Shown in pieces: positions 9,530-21,239 of a stretch of 64,000 nucleotides of DNA. The stretch is taken from NCBI GenBank assembly GCA_944472135.2, contig OX235267.1, forward strand, positions 15,359,452 to 15,423,451, given 5' to 3'. This stretch comes from Trichobilharzia regenti (Eukaryota; Platyhelminthes; Trematoda; Strigeidida; Schistosomatidae). Within the stretch, counting starts at the first letter, position 1, and each line of letters begins with the position of its first letter. The notes beneath the pieces were generated by a model. The model searched no databases, was not told the DNA's origin, and saw only the letters and a program-made list of their open reading frames with translations. A program made the position numbers and the translations under genes.

Positions 9530-10345
9530 TCGGTATGACATGTATATATAGAAAACCAGCACACATAGACCAAATACTCAACTATAATAGTAATAACCCA
9601 ACCCAACCCAACTACCCACAAAAGAAACTGTGTGCAGTCATTGTTTAAAGAAGTTCAAACACACTATAAAGCTACTTTGGTGTTGAAGAGAATGGAAGAA
9701 AATACCTGCTAAATGTCTTCAAAAAGAATGCATATCACCCTCACGATAACATCAACAACAAGTCATCATCAAAGACTGTAAGCAAATTTATCCTGCCCTA
9801 CATCAAAAAATATCTCTGAAATAACAGCTCGAATATTAAGACGGTTTGAAATAGATACAGCACACAAACCAGGAAACCAGCCAATCCAGCCAGCTGTTCA
9901 ATCACTTCATTCGATATTGTGAAAACCAAAAGACCCATCCGACAGGAAAAGAAGATAAAATTAGTAATAAAATTTACAAAATAGATACCATGCATGAACT
10001 GCAATGAACATTACATCAGGGAAAGTGAGTGTCCACTTCTAGTCCGACCGAATCGAACAACACAAATTGGCTGTAAAAGGACATGACATGACACATATAT
10101 TCTTTCATATCAATGTATGTAAATAATTATGGACACCAGTTAGATTATTAGGATAATGTAGAATTTTGAAATAGAGGAAACACGGAAACTGCAGTCAGGG
10201 AATTCCCAGAAGCCTGGTTGGTACTCCAGTGAATCAGTCAGCGAGCGATTAACACACACACACACACTAATTACTATAGACCAAATTTACCAACTAATAA
10301 AAAGTAAATCATCACATGAGAAGAAAGCTCGAACTCCAAGTCAAT
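9530..10345 (+). pseudogene. Penelope-like element (lineage II), decayed
   Basis: Readable blocks on the plus strand: S-E-I-T-A-R-I-L-R-R-F-E-I-D-T (about 9817-9860), K-D-P-S-D-R-K, then C-N-E-H-Y-I-R-E-S-E (GIY-YIG type, about 9995-10030) and R-T-T-Q-I-G-C-K-R-T. Contains many stops and a short (CA)n at about 10253-10266. The family is as at 8928-9515; a related but broken hammerhead trace (ACGAAAGCTTCAC) occurs near 10498-10512. Confidence 0.55.
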
Positions 10346-10779
10346 AATAAAAATGATCACTAGAGACATAAATGAACACACAACGAGCCACGATAGTTGT
10401 TGTCAGTAGTGAGATACAATTATATCAATAATGGAATTCCAATAAGTCGATTTTATACCAAAAATTGCGGTAAAGCGATGCTGTCTTGTTGGGGGACGAC
10501 GAAAGCTTCACAGTTGCATCAACCAACTCTGACAGAGAACACAACTAATTCGACTTATGAATTTGATCAAAGTACTGGAATACTATTTGCATTTCGAGGT
10601 TAATGGAAAGTTTTGTACTTCATTCTTCCATGTTATTGTAAGATACTGTAGACAAAGGCATAGGCTTTTGAAGCTTCTTGTATTCTGTATCCCTTGAATT
10701 CACTAATATGAGATCATTAAGGTTTCCTTAGTGTGAAACAATAAGAGTCATTTCATGAAGCCGGTTAATTATTGTCATT

Positions 10780-12097
10780 TAAAACAAGCAACAACAAAAG
10801 GGGTTAATAAAGCAGGATTTAATGAATTCATCAAATTTCAGGAGAATCACACTCAGACACATAAACCTGGTAGGTAAATAAACTACATCGAATTAGTCAG
10901 GCAAAACGACACATGTGAGTGTTTTTCCGGTTATGATCAAATAGATAAGGGGAGAGGCAATTATGAGAGATTCAAATTAAGATAAAATGCATTACGCTTC
11001 AATCGCATCACTTAGATAAACAGTACAATTGAACATGAAATAATAGCTCTGAAGGATATTTTATCTAAGAATGGATATCACAGAAGGCTCATTTTTAAAT
11101 GCCCTCAAGAGATGAGCCTCTGCAAAACTACCCAAGCAGTTCCGAAGAAATCTGTTTATATCAATTTGGCATTCAAACGAGATGATGTAGAAGAAGTAGT
11201 CAAAGGAAAAATCGATAAACCTATCAAGGGAACTAATTATACCGGAAAGTCAGTCCTTCTTAACACCACCACCAAGCGGGTGCTTCAAGAATCTGGGAAA
11301 GACCAGTCAGTCACCAATCCTCGACACTTCAAACTACCGCGTTTATCAATTTGAGTGTGTTTCAGGAAGGAAGCAAATACATAGTTCGTACAAAAACGCG
11401 ATTGTCTACTCGCATGATGGAACATTTGCCAAAATGGTTGAAAACGGCTGAATGCAAAGTGCCAATAACCTCAATAACAAAACATCTTGTGAACTATGGA
11501 CATAATTTTAACGCTGTCAAGTCAGTCACTGTTGTTAGCAGGCAAAGAAACAGGAAGATGCTTGCAATTGTGTACACAAGGAAATGATCTTCGCTCTTAA
11601 TCTACCATGGTAATACGTTTTTATTAACACTTTATTCTACCTCTTATTGTTATTCCTGATTCACTCAAAAATACCTTTTATCAGTAGCATTATCTTAACT
11701 CGTTTCAACATTCTTATTATTACTACTACTATTATTATTATTATTATTAATACTACTCAGTTCGCGATTCTTGATATATTTAAGTTCTTTCTCTGGTGAC
11801 TAATTATTCACCTAAGTGATGTAATTGAAGCATAATGTATTTTATCTTAATTTTAGTCTCTCATGCTCCCTCTCCCCTTATCTATTTGAACCTGACCTGA
11901 AAAACATTCACACGTTTTGTTTTGTATGAGTAATTCAATGTATTTTATTTGCTTATCAGCCACAGTTCTCCCAACGTACTTCTCATAGTATATATATCCC
12001 TGAATGTGGAGTAAAATCAGCTGAAGAGTTCTACCGGAATTTGATGAATTCATTAAATCTTGCTTTATTACTCACCCCTTTGTTGCTTGTTTTAAAT
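10780..12097 (+). pseudogene. Penelope-like element, C-terminal region between inverted flanks
   Basis: Central plus-strand ORFs 11112-11587 (frameshift near 11350) carry a PLE end region with RLSTRMMEHLPKWLKT, the GIY-YIG R...EH box. On the left, 10780-11018 and on the right, 11807-12097 are inverted copies of each other (shared: TTTAATGAATTCATCAAATT, ATAAGGGGAGAGG, TAAGATAAAATGCATTA-type strings). The RT is absent. No intact gene. Confidence 0.65.
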
Positions 12098-12540
12098 TCA
12101 TATAGGGAAATATATGCTTCCGATTGTATTCATAATGAATAATGCTGTCAGTGGTGTGCTGAAATGTGCTGCTGGACTGCATATTGGAATGATTCTCACA
12201 AACCTACATATATATACATCATTGTGATAGTGAACAATGTGGCTGATCTATAGGGTGATGACCTTTGTAATCTCTTGGGTAAGCTGAAAACTTTGAGTAT
12301 CTTACCTTCAAGTGAAGAAGCCAATCGGAAAGCAGATGAATGATAATATGCCTCTTATATGGAAATCAAGTAGAATATATACAAATGGTTGCATATATTT
12401 CGTGGTTTGGATGTTACAGCCGATGATCAGTACTCTTCAGTTTTCATATAACCAAAATGCCTCATCATTGAATTTGTCCTAATTAAAACTTTCAACTTTA
12501 ATTGGTCTTTGTGTCACAACATATGTCATACGTCTAGTTA
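12098..12540. other. Intron 10 filler, nothing recognised
   Basis: AT-rich sequence inside hexosaminidase intron 10. No coding signal or repeat that I can place. Confidence 0.3.
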
Positions 12541-12544
12541 TTGT

Positions 12545-12850
12545 CATGTTAGATGATTGGAGGCAATCGAAAAAGTAGCCCTCTTCGGCCCTTGGTTCTG
12601 TGCTTGTTACTACTCGTCACAGAAAGGTGTATCTGAAACCTTGAAGGAACTCATGCCTCCCTGAGTTTCAAACCCGGATCACCCATTGTCACAGTCAGAG
12701 ACGTTACCACTACATTGAATGGGCTCACGATTGGCTTCCTGTAGGACTGTAGTGGATACTCTGATTGGTCACTGGACACTGGATAGTAACCAGTGTCATG
12801 CGTCAAGCCCTTGGGTAGTGTAATGCTGACTTTATGTAACACCATTTACT
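12545..12850 (-). repeat. tRNA-headed repeat, family F (copy 1)
   Basis: Minus-strand A-box-like TAGTGGTAACGTCTC and B-box-like GGGTTTGAAAC at about 12715-12660, followed by shared TTGAAGGAACTCATG and TTGGAGGCAATCG segments. Homologous to 31655-31905. tRNA-like order suggests a SINE. Confidence 0.55.
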
Positions 12851-13007
12851 TTCGCTTTGATGATAAAACCTACTGCCAGTCAGTTTATTATTTTGACATA
12901 GTCTTTCATCACCAATCAATATGGGCTTACACTCTAAATTTTATATATACAGTTTTGCATAACTTTTGATCATTCTCACCAGTTGCTAGTGTGTATAAGC
13001 CGCTTAC

Positions 13008-13109
13008 CTTAACATTCGACAACGAAGTTCATCAAGTTCTTGTGCGAATACTTCAGTTTCTGGAGGTTCTGTAGACCAAAGTCGTTCAGCTACGGTTGCA
13101 GCTAGTGGC
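13008..13109 (-). CDS. HEX: Beta-hexosaminidase exon 10
   Basis: Codes the last base of Trp471, residues 472-504 and two bases of Arg505. It contains TVAERLWS, matching AVAERLWS of HexA; Glu479 and Trp482 line the active site. LDELRCRML follows, with Cys501 of the third disulphide. The acceptor is ATTACAG and the donor GTAAGCGG. A TIR fragment of the tRNA-like repeat starts about 35 bp upstream of the acceptor. Confidence 0.93.
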
Positions 13110-13144
13110 CTGTAATGTAAGGTGCATATAAAGCATGAAAAGCA

Positions 13145-13275
13145 TCTTATCCAGTGTTGGTTTACAGGGATGTGATTTCTTACAAGTTCCATTATGAGCT
13201 GATATCAGTAAGAGAACCACTGGAAAGACGACAGGGTGTACTGGACAGCCCTATCATCCTACTTCAGGACTCTTC
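13145..13275 (-). repeat. Family A terminal fragment beside exon 10
   Basis: CAGTGTTGGTTTACAGGG...TTATGAGCTGATATCAGTAAGAGAACCAC, then a decayed hammerhead. Starts about 35 bp upstream of the exon 10 acceptor. Confidence 0.6.
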
Positions 13276-13920
13276 AGCACAACACAACCACGAGACAATG
13301 TCATAGGTGATTAAGTGTTATCGTACCTCACTTGGTAGACTGAACAAACATCTGTTTAATAGTTACTTGGCTAAAAATGGAAATTTCTAGCGATGATAAA
13401 ACGATAAATACTATGCTTCCGTAATTTCCGAGATGTATGTCTCTAAATGAAATAAATCGGTAACTAAACACATCCTTTAAAGATTTACAAGAACTACAGT
13501 ATCTGAGGTAGCGTCAACCTTAGCCTCTTAACATTTAGGTAAGATACTATAGGTTTCCTTCTCATGTGACTAGTACTTGGCTTCCTGGTGATTTCTGTAT
13601 TGAAATGAAAAGTCCTATCTATAATGAGATGTCTGCTAATTGATCTTGGATGTGATCGTTGGATAACTAAACTACTTTCGTCTCAATCGTTTTCATATTA
13701 AGCAACAGAACATTCTAGAAAATAAAGTTGAGAATAGATAACTAATCTCCCATGGACAAACGTATGCATTGCTGAAGAAGCTCAATAAACTACGAAAGCC
13801 AACTATACCGTTTCTAACGGGTTGTCTTGTATTGTGTAAATTCTTAAATGAAACGAGACTTTTTATTTATATTATTCTGTTAGGTTCCGAATGGAACATT
13901 GGGCTTCGACAACACGTCTT
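13276..13920. other. Intron 9 filler, nothing recognised
   Basis: AT-rich, no motif identified. Confidence 0.3.
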
Positions 13921-13924
13921 TACT

Positions 13925-14250
13925 TTTCAAGTGTTGGTTTGCAGGGATTTGATTGGTTACAGGATTTCATCATGAGCTGACATTAGCTAGAGAACCATTG
14001 GAAAACCAGTTGGGAGTACTGGACAGCTGTTTCGTCCTAGTTTGGGACTCTTCAGCAGTACGCACCCACACCATGGGTTCGAACCCAGGACCCTCCGGTT
14101 ACAAGGCGAGCTCGTATACCATTAAGCCACTGGGGCCTGATCCAATGGTCCTTGAATTCTAACTTCTGCCAATTCACGACGTAGCGCGACCGCTAGCCAA
14201 TGTCTTCGCTGGCGAGTATTTGTCCTCACACCCGACCTGCTGCACCCTAC
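13925..14250 (-). mobile_element. Family A element with intact hammerhead, joined to an RTE 3' end
   Basis: TIR CAAGTGTTGGTTTGCAGGG..., hammerhead 14016-14061, reversed tRNA-like body (GGGTTCGAACCCAGGACC, GAGCTCGTATACCATTAAGC), body to about 14250 where the minus-strand RTE begins. The second TIR is not seen here, so the copy is truncated. Confidence 0.65.
14016..14061 (-). ncRNA. Hammerhead ribozyme, intact core
   Basis: Minus strand: stem I GTACTG/CAGTAC, core CTGAAGA, stem II GTCC/GGAC with loop CAAACTA, GAA, ACAGCTGT, cleavage triplet GTC. Identical over 46 nt to the copy at 24155-24200, and one base different from 3394-3439 (core position 7). Confidence 0.75.
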
Positions 14251-16270
14251 TTTATTTTATTCTTTTCTCTGCTGCTTTTTCCTCTTCAGTTGGCTGGCCC
14301 CCGATTACTGCCCATATTCTCACATCTCCTCCTCCTCCTCCTCCTCCTCCTCCTCCCCAACATACCATCTCCTCCATGTCACCCTCACACTCACCATCAG
14401 CTACTCGTCTCTTGCCACTGGGATTCCACTCGAGCGGTGGCCTGCATTGAGCGCGATGTCATTCGACTTGTAACCCCGTCACTGTCACGTATACCCGATC
14501 AATCCATCTCCATTTTCTCCTACATATTTCTTGGTTGAGCAATGGGCTCTTTCTTGGTTGGTTTGTTCAACTCCATATTTGCCTTTTGCTAATTCTTTCT
14601 CTCCAGTCAGCCGGCGAAATGGGCAGCTGTTGATAAAAGTTTGAAGTTACCTGTTTGAAATCCTTCTCGTGACTGGCTGACACGCAATGCAAGTTTGTCA
14701 CCTGTATAGAGGAACCAACTAACCGATCTCACACTTATGTTGAACGGAATTCGAATTTTGTTATTCATGCTGACTGGCTGGTTATATAAGTGAGTAGGTG
14801 AGTGAAGCAGAAGATTTCCTAACTGGATTCAACTTGATGAAGGCATTGCAATCTTGCCTTTCCGATTCCGCCTGCACATCTATGGTTGAAACCATGCTGG
14901 CTTCCTGTTTACCTGTATAAGTGAAGGCAGGAAGTAACCTGTGTTAAATCTCTCTCCCGTTGATGGTGATTGGCGCTGGTTGTTGTTGCTGCTATTATTT
15001 GGTTGGTTGGTTGGTTGGTTACCATCATCACCACCGTCTTCTCTATATTCATCTAGAGTTAGTTCTGTCTTTGCTGCATGCTTGTCAGTCTTCGAGTTTG
15101 TGTGTATAACGTCCAACGGCATAAATCATTCACACGCGAAGTTCGGATCTTCTAAAGTCTTCTTGTCTATCCAACATATGTCTGTCTTCTCGTCTTCTCT
15201 GTCTTCTCCAACATAATACAGTACGCGATAATTTGGATTATCATCGTTGATAATAGCAGCCAGCCTAGTCTTACTCCGGTATTCACTTCAAAACCAGACT
15301 TCGCTGAGTTTTCCGTTGTGAATCATCTCACTGACACTGGGGGCAGGCATTGTCATATAGCCAGCCAGTTGTTGAATGAGGTTGATAAAGACAATAGGCA
15401 CACCGTAGTGTTGAAGCATTTTCCAAATTGCTTCGTGGTCAATGCTGGCTATCGAAGGCCTTCTCGAAGTCGGTGAAGTTGTTGAGGTAGAGAGAGGTTT
15501 GACTGGCATTCTATGCTTTGTTTTAGGGTGATGATGATGTGTACAGTTGCAATTTGATCAGCATGTGATTTGGCTTTTGCTGAACCCAGCTTTTCCGGTG
15601 ATTTGGTAGTGTTTGCATCCAGTGCACCTTTTATTCTATCCAGAATGATGCCAATTAGTATTTTACTTGGTGTGGATAAGAGCACTATTCCACGCCAGTC
15701 AGTTCTTGAAAAGTGAAGGGAAGATCGCCTTTCATTGGTAGCTTGTCAAGGTAGCCAGCCCTTCTTCTAATCCGTAGGTACCTTTCCATCTTTCTAAACT
15801 TTTTGCAATAAGGTGTGAGCCTATCTACTTCAATCTCTAGGTCCTTTTTCAGTGCTTCCGTTTGAGGGGAATTCCATCTGTCCCTGCTGCATTCGCGGCT
15901 GGCTTTCATTATTTTGATCTCATTCAAGATTTCTGTTTTCATTACAGGATTGGTGTCCATTGGTAGGCAGTTCTGTGTGTGCTATTGGTGCTGGTGGTAT
16001 TTGTGAGCGAGTTGCAAGTGATGGTCAATCCAAGAGTCGTCTGAAGTGATCAGCCCACTGTTTCATTTGTACCTCCACCTTGATAATCAGGTTCTCTTGA
16101 ATATATTCTATTATTTTCGTCATCTAGTTATCTGATATAATGTTCTGAAGTCTCTTTTACCTACAGCCAACCTGTTCTACTTCAGTTGCTAGCCAGTATA
16201 TTGCATACTTGTCTTTTATCTTTCCTAGCACTCTTCATAACTTCTTTCTTGGTTCAGTTCAGTATACATT
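14235..16270 (-). pseudogene. RTE/SR2-like LINE, RT region with many breaks
   Basis: Longest RTE copy in the window. Minus-strand order: Q-M-K-Q-W-A-D-H-F-R-R-L-L-D (about 16060), DTNPVMKTEILNEIKIMKAS (from 15957), L-S-T-P-S-K-I-L-I-G-I-I-L (from 15680), T-D-Q-I-A-T-type box, ID-E-A-I-W-K-M-L-Q-H-Y-G-V-P (about 15440-15400), IHNGKLSEVWF near 15300; decayed palm and C-terminus to about 14350. A (CTC)n tract sits at 14327-14356. Frameshifts and stops make it a pseudogene. Confidence 0.75.
14327..14356 (+). repeat. (CTC)n microsatellite
   Basis: About ten CTC units. The proline- and leucine-rich open frames that cross it are artefacts of the repeat. Confidence 0.9.
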
Positions 16271-16639
16271 GAACTTAAGATATGTTTGCGGTACAATTTA
16301 TGAATAATATATATTTTCTTTCAGCAAGTGATGTTGCATTTCTTTTCTAGTAGGTTGCCAGTATAATACGTGGAATGAAACTCTCGTAATTTTATCACTG
16401 ACATATGAAAAAGTGATTCGTACATGAGAATCACTCACATATTCACCAGTATGAAGATGGACCAAGTCTTTTCAGGTCGTACAAGAATCATAGCATACTT
16501 CTGATGATTATGACTATTAAATGAAATCGTTACAATTTAAAAAATATATAATAAACCAAATTTTATAAAAAATATCGGTTGTGCAATGTGTTGTTGACCA
16601 CAAGGCAACTTTAAAATTGCCTCAACTCTGTAGAGTTCA

Positions 16640-17420
16640 GTGAAACAAAACATAATCAGCCTCATTCAAAAGTCATGTGATCCACAGTGGAAAACTCTGC
16701 GACACCTTCAAAGTGCAGACAGGAATTATGACAAGACTGCCTACTATCACTGACCACACTCATGAATGTAATGGAATGCAGCATGCCAGTGAAGCTGAGA
16801 GGCGAGAAGACAGGAATATATTGAACCGATAAGAAAAATCTAGAAGTCGCAGACTTCGCTGATGGATTGTGTCTAATGTCATACAAATTCTAAGACAGTT
16901 GAGCAAGGCAGTGAAAACTGGGATCCAAGTAAACTTAAAGAAGGCAGAGGCATAGACGGCTAACAAATGAGATTATTTCCTTCTTTTATTTTGGCAGAAT
17001 CGTTTCAATTACAGGCAGTGACATGAGTGGGGATGTGAAAAGCAGGATCAGCAAAACAAGACAGATACTTATCACCCTGGAATCATTGTGGAAGTCACCG
17101 AATTCAACATCAAGAACAAGATTTGAATTTTCAACACCAACGTAAAGTCAGTCAGTTCTCATATGTAGTGCGTTATGGAAAACATTTCCATCAGGCTTCA
17201 GGCTTTCATCAACAACTGCCACTTCCACTGTCACTGGCTGATATTAAAGATCAGGTTGACAGTTAGAAACCATCAGAAACAAGGAACTCTGTCTTACGAT
17301 AAATCGACCAAGAAACTATTGCTTGACAAATATGTAGAAGGAAATGGAGGTGGGTTGGACACATACTGAAGAAGCTTTTGGTGAATTAACACGCCAAAAC
17401 ATGTATAGAATGGAATTCTA
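16640..17420 (+). pseudogene. RTE/SR2-like LINE, C-terminal fragment
   Basis: Plus-strand decayed RT: D-F-A-D-type box at about 16855 (CAGACTTCGCTGATGGA), then ...SRISKTRQ (about 17041), L-Q-A-F-I-N-N-C (about 17200) and G-L-D-T-Y at the W-I-G-H-T position (about 17350). Lies head-to-head with the minus copy at 14.2-16.3 kb, separated by about 370 bp of unassigned AT-rich DNA. Confidence 0.6.
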
Positions 17421-17449
17421 ATGGTAAGTAATGAGTTAAGCTTGTGTCC

Positions 17450-17700
17450 GAGTGTTTGTTTTACTCCTTTACGTTCCCAGTGGTGGAACATACGGCGCCA
17501 TCAAGCTAAGGCTTGGAGTCTCAAAAATAGTGGGGTTTATTTTACGGGGTGGGGTTGCTGGCCGCCTCATGCCCAACCTTCTCTCTTTATCAGTCTTATT
17601 AGTGACTCAGTAAGGTAAAAGAGGCGTGCGTCTACTGGTTGAGAATCGAACTCCGAACCAGATGCATGGTGGGTGAGCATTCTGCTGCTGTGCCAACGAC
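17450..17700 (-). repeat. tRNA-headed SINE, family Z (copy 1)
   Basis: Minus-strand head TGGCACAGCAGCAGAATGC and B-box-like GGAGTTCGATTC at about 17640-17695; tail with CCACTGGGAACGTAAA at 17465-17485. Same family as 47525-47720. Confidence 0.6.
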
Positions 17701-17939
17701 TCTGTGTTCGGGAGTGACATGTAGGAAATCGTGTCAGGAAAAAAGATGAGAGTTTATCAAAGTCATGAAGGCAGCTGAATAGGACTAAAAAGGACAAGAT
17801 GAAATATGGACATTCTACTGAAGTCTCAGTTTTCATTCGGAACCCAAAGGAATAATGATAATTTTTGTATTAGACAATGTGTGTGCGTGTGAGATTATTT
17901 CAGAGATATCTTCAGTTAATTTATTCTACTAGATTTCAA

Positions 17940-18290
17940 TTCATACACCAAGTCAAGACCAGTAGGGTATATCAAGTCGGGTGTGAGGACAAATACTAGT
18001 CGAAAACATTGGCTAGTGGTCGCGCTATGTCGTTAATTGACAGAAGTTGGAATTCATCGAGTGGCCATTGAATTGGCGGGTCCCAGTGGCCTAATAGTCT
18101 ACGATCTAGCTAGCCTTTTAACGACAAGGTCTTGAGTTCTAAAACGGACAGTAGGGTAGTTGCGTACTGCTGGGCAGTCTCGCGCTAGGACGAGACAGCT
18201 TTCCAGTACTCCCATGTCTTCCAGTGATTCTCCAACCAATGTCAGCTCATGATGAAATCCTGCAACAAATCATACACCAAATGTTTGTCG
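17940..18290 (+). repeat. Family A repeat (degraded tRNA and hammerhead)
   Basis: Body GACCAGTAGGGTATATC..., GTGGTCGCGCTATGTCGTTAATTG, GTCCCAGTGGCCTAATAG, a hammerhead remnant with CTGGGCA in place of the core, and TIR CCAGTGATTCTCCAACCAATGTC. Ends about 120 bp downstream of exon 9. Confidence 0.65.
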
Positions 18291-18408
18291 TAAAATCAAT
18301 AAGTTTATATACCACGAAGTAGGTGAATACACGCATCAGTCATACTAAATTTTGATTGAAGCAATTGTATTCGATATTCATTCATTTTTTCTTAGGCAAT
18401 TAACTCAC

Positions 18409-18499
18409 CAAGTTGCTGGAAATAGATTTGCATCATCCACATAGAAACCCCATAGTAAAGCTTCACCACCAATTAGTAAGGCTAGCTGATCATCAGTAG
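18409..18499 (-). CDS. HEX: Beta-hexosaminidase exon 9
   Basis: Codes the end of Ala441, residues 442-470 and two bases of Trp471. It carries LLIGGEALLWGFYVDDANL, matching VIGGEACMWGEYVDNTNL of HexA; Tyr460 is the substrate-binding tyrosine. Too short for a simple ORF scan and found by family alignment. The acceptor is CTTTCTAG and the donor GTGAGTTA. A TIR/tRNA repeat lies just downstream, ending near 18290. Confidence 0.93.
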
Positions 18500-18799
18500 C
18501 TAGAAAGAGTAAATTTTTGAAATAAACAACATGGAGAAATTAAGAAATACTTTTCAAATTATCAGTAATCAATAAAAGATAGTATTTTCAAACAAAAGAA
18601 TAGCAAACATATTTCAAGGCATTGGATAAGGTATAGAGGCCAAGTTAAAGAATGGCGACCCGGGAGTGCGAACGCACAGATGACCTTGAACGCACACTAT
18701 TCGTTGGACAGTGGAACCTACCATTATTATGATGCCATTACGAATGCTTTGCACGAATTGATGGGCAAATTTCATCCCGACCTCAATTTGAACTACTGT

Positions 18800-18875
18800 T
18801 TAGATAATGGATTAATAGCTCAGTAAGGTTAGGTTTATGATTAGGGTTAGAATTAAGGTTAGCATTAGGGTTCAG
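18800..18875 (+). repeat. Degenerate telomere-like tract
   Basis: GGTTAGG...ATTAGGGTTAGAATTAAGG...ATTAGGGTTC: irregular TTAGGG-like units (the flatworm telomere unit is TTAGGG). Too short and impure to call a telomeric insertion with confidence. Confidence 0.4.
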
Positions 18876-18899
18876 AAGTGAATACAAGAGTAATACAAG

Positions 18900-19890
18900 G
18901 TTGGCTGGTTAGCTGTCTATTATCACTCACGATGATATTTCTAATTGTGGTGGAATGACTGGATTATGTATCAGACTGTTGGGGGCGAGGATACAGGAAT
19001 AAGCGGGGCTACCTATGAGAAGACTCTAGAAGATCTGAATTTTTCAGATGATATATGTCTAATGTAACACAAACTCGATGACTTGCACGCAAAAGCCAAC
19101 AAACTAGCTGAAGAAGCAGGGTTCCAGGTAAACATAGAGAAGATAGAGGTGATGGAGATAACCAACCAACCGACAGCAACAGCAACCAGTACCAATCACA
19201 ATCAACGAGAGAGACTGAACAGAGGTTGACTCCTTCACTTATCCGGCTAGGAAGCATCGTTTCAACTACAGGAGAATCATACGGATGAATATGTCAAAGC
19301 CAGCCAGTCAGCCAGAATCAGAAAGGCAAGAAACGCCTTCACCAACCTGAAACTAGTCTGGAAATCTGCTTCATTCAGTTGGCGTAATGAACAAGATTCT
19401 AGTTCTGTTCGACACCAATGTCAAGTCGATCACTGCTTCTATACGGGTCAGAAACTTGCAATGTGCATGAGTCACGAAAAGGATTTCAAACAATTCACCG
19501 TAGACTTTCATCAACAACTGTCACCTTCTCTGGCTCCATACTGAAGGTCATATGGCCTGCAAGAAAGAATAAGTGACAAGAAGCAGTGAGAACAAATCAA
19601 CAGGTGAAAGCAGATTGATCGTTCAACAAATATGTAGGAAAAAAAGGAGATGGATCGGGCATATACTGAGGAGGCCATCGAACGACATGGTGCGCCAGGC
19701 CCTCGAGTGGAATCTCAATAGGAAGCGACGAGTTGGTCGTCCTAGGGTGACATGGAGGAGATCGTGTGAAGAAGAGATGAGAGAGTTCGGGCAATCGTGT
19801 ACCCGGCGAAGAGGATGGCAGAAAATAGAACAAAGTGGAGATGTTCCACTCGGAACCCAAGGGGACAAATACAATAATATATTACGGTTA
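18900..19890 (+). pseudogene. RTE/SR2-like LINE, C-terminal half
   Basis: Frameshifted palm and connection (about 18930-19420), then a well preserved C-terminal domain at 19600-19870 with RKKRRWIGHILRRPS, R-R-V-G-R-P-R-V-T-W-R-R and W-Q-K-I-E at the end, typical of RTE ORF2 C-termini. Truncated upstream; ends near 19890 in an ATA-rich tail. Confidence 0.7.
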
Positions 19891-20084
19891 GGATGTCTTA
19901 TTTTTAATTACCTGTCATTTTTGTGAGTGGTTTTAAGGCGTTCATAATTATTATCTACATGTTCCTAGTAAAATAAATGGCATTTTTATATGAGAAACAT
20001 TGATCATTCTGATTGGTCCCTCTAGGGTTAGTCGTGTGCTCGTAGCTGTTCAGACGTCTGATCAGGTCCAAGTCTACCCGCCCC

Positions 20085-20765
20085 CCACCCCAAAAGAAAG
20101 ATGCTGAGGCTTAATTTTGAATTTAAAAGTGATACTGAATCAGAAATTCTTGGCTTAGGGCTTTCAAAATCTCTCAGGAAAACATACTTCGCCGCCAGTC
20201 TACGACTGACATTTTCTTGCAAGAAACTATTCATCAACCATAGCTCGTCTACACGCTACGCGATAGAATCAGGCCACAAAAGTGATTTTGACAATATTGA
20301 AATAACCCGGAAAAAAGATGTCAGAAATCACAAAGAACCTCTCACATCATCAGAAGCACTTCAATATCAAATGGAATCCAAACTGTCTGAAGTGAACAGG
20401 AATGATGGACTAAGACAGAATTCGATCTGGTTACAACACCTCACTCCTCCTCTATTATGTAAACACACGCTGCTTCTATAATCTTATACACTTACCAAAT
20501 CAAACAATCTACACCTGTTTAGTTAGCTTTACCAGTTGGGCAACTTGACAACGCAAAAATGATCTTATGCTGAGGAACAATAATGAAGTTGTTACACAAT
20601 GCAAGCTGAGTGGATTTTGTAAATTCTGGTTGAATAATACTACTTTGATAAGGCTATTAGAATTAAATAACGTAACGCCAGTAAAGCACAACAGTACCGT
20701 TTTGCCTTTTTCATTCATTGTGAAATAGAAGAAAACCTTTATTATAATGAATGATATATATAGCA
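20085..20765 (+). pseudogene. Chimeric Penelope-like relic (two lineages joined)
   Basis: First part (20101-20240) reads as the pre-GIY-YIG region of lineage I (S-L-R-K-T-Y-F-A-A-S-L-R-L-T-F-S-C-K-K-L-F, as at 6840). It then joins directly to A-I-E-S-G-H-K-S-D-F-D-N-I-E-I..., which is the C-terminus of the element at 45585-45986 (A-I-E-S-G-H-K-N-D-F-D-N-I-E-I). The 3' flank 20600-20760 matches the inverted flanks at 45187 and 46463. The GIY-YIG core is lost at the join. Confidence 0.65.
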
Positions 20766-20784
20766 AATTAGAAGCTGTAAATCA

Positions 20785-20965
20785 TTAGTCACTGGGGGTT
20801 TGGTCCTGGTATCTGAATAGTCTACAAGTTAGCCTTGTAACCGAATTCTCCTGAGTCAGAACCCCGGTGAATGCGTAATGTCAATCAGTTGCAAAGTACG
20901 ACAAAACAGCTATTCAGTACTCCCTCGTTTTCCAATGGTCCTCTAACTGATGAGAGCTCGTAAGT
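20785..20965 (+). repeat. Family A fragment, cut by a SINE
   Basis: TCACTGGGGGTTTGGTCC, a decayed tRNA-like part, GTACGACAAAACAGCTATTCAG and the TIR TCTAACTGATGAGAGCTC. A SINE begins at about 20968; TIR-like sequence resumes at about 21168. Confidence 0.5.
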
Positions 20966-20967
20966 GA

Positions 20968-21165
20968 ACTAACTGTACGTCGGTGGCACATTGGTTAGGA
21001 CCGTCGCCGACCATGCACATGGTCCGAGGTTCGATTCCCTGCCGACTCACAACTGATATCTATGGTCGGCCTGCAAAATTTGGGCTACCGATATCCATGC
21101 TGAAAATTTCACACTTGTACCAAAAATACGGTGTGGAATCAAGCGGTAATCAAAAAAAAAATTAA
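20968..21165 (+). mobile_element. tRNA-derived SINE, family B (copy 1)
   Basis: Head GTCGGTGGCACATTGGTTAGGACC (A box) and GGTTCGATTCCC (B box), then CTGATATCTATGGTCGGC, tail CTGAAAATTTCACACTTG and an A-rich end. Pol III type promoter inferred. No hammerhead seen. Confidence 0.75.
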
Positions 21166-21239
21166 TCAGTTCCCTGAAAACCAACACTTAAATTCCTTTA
21201 ATGAAACATGTTTGGCTCTACTGAAGGCTTCACTGAAGA

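Noticed and set aside
14200..14538. Overlapping plus-strand frames rich in Leu or Pro
   Set aside because: Caused by the (CTC)n tract on the antisense strand of an RTE relic.
20968..21165. Hammerhead in family B SINE
   Set aside because: Looked for CTGANGA...GAAA in proper order; CTGATAT and CTGAAAATT are present but no stem II or GAAA arrangement.
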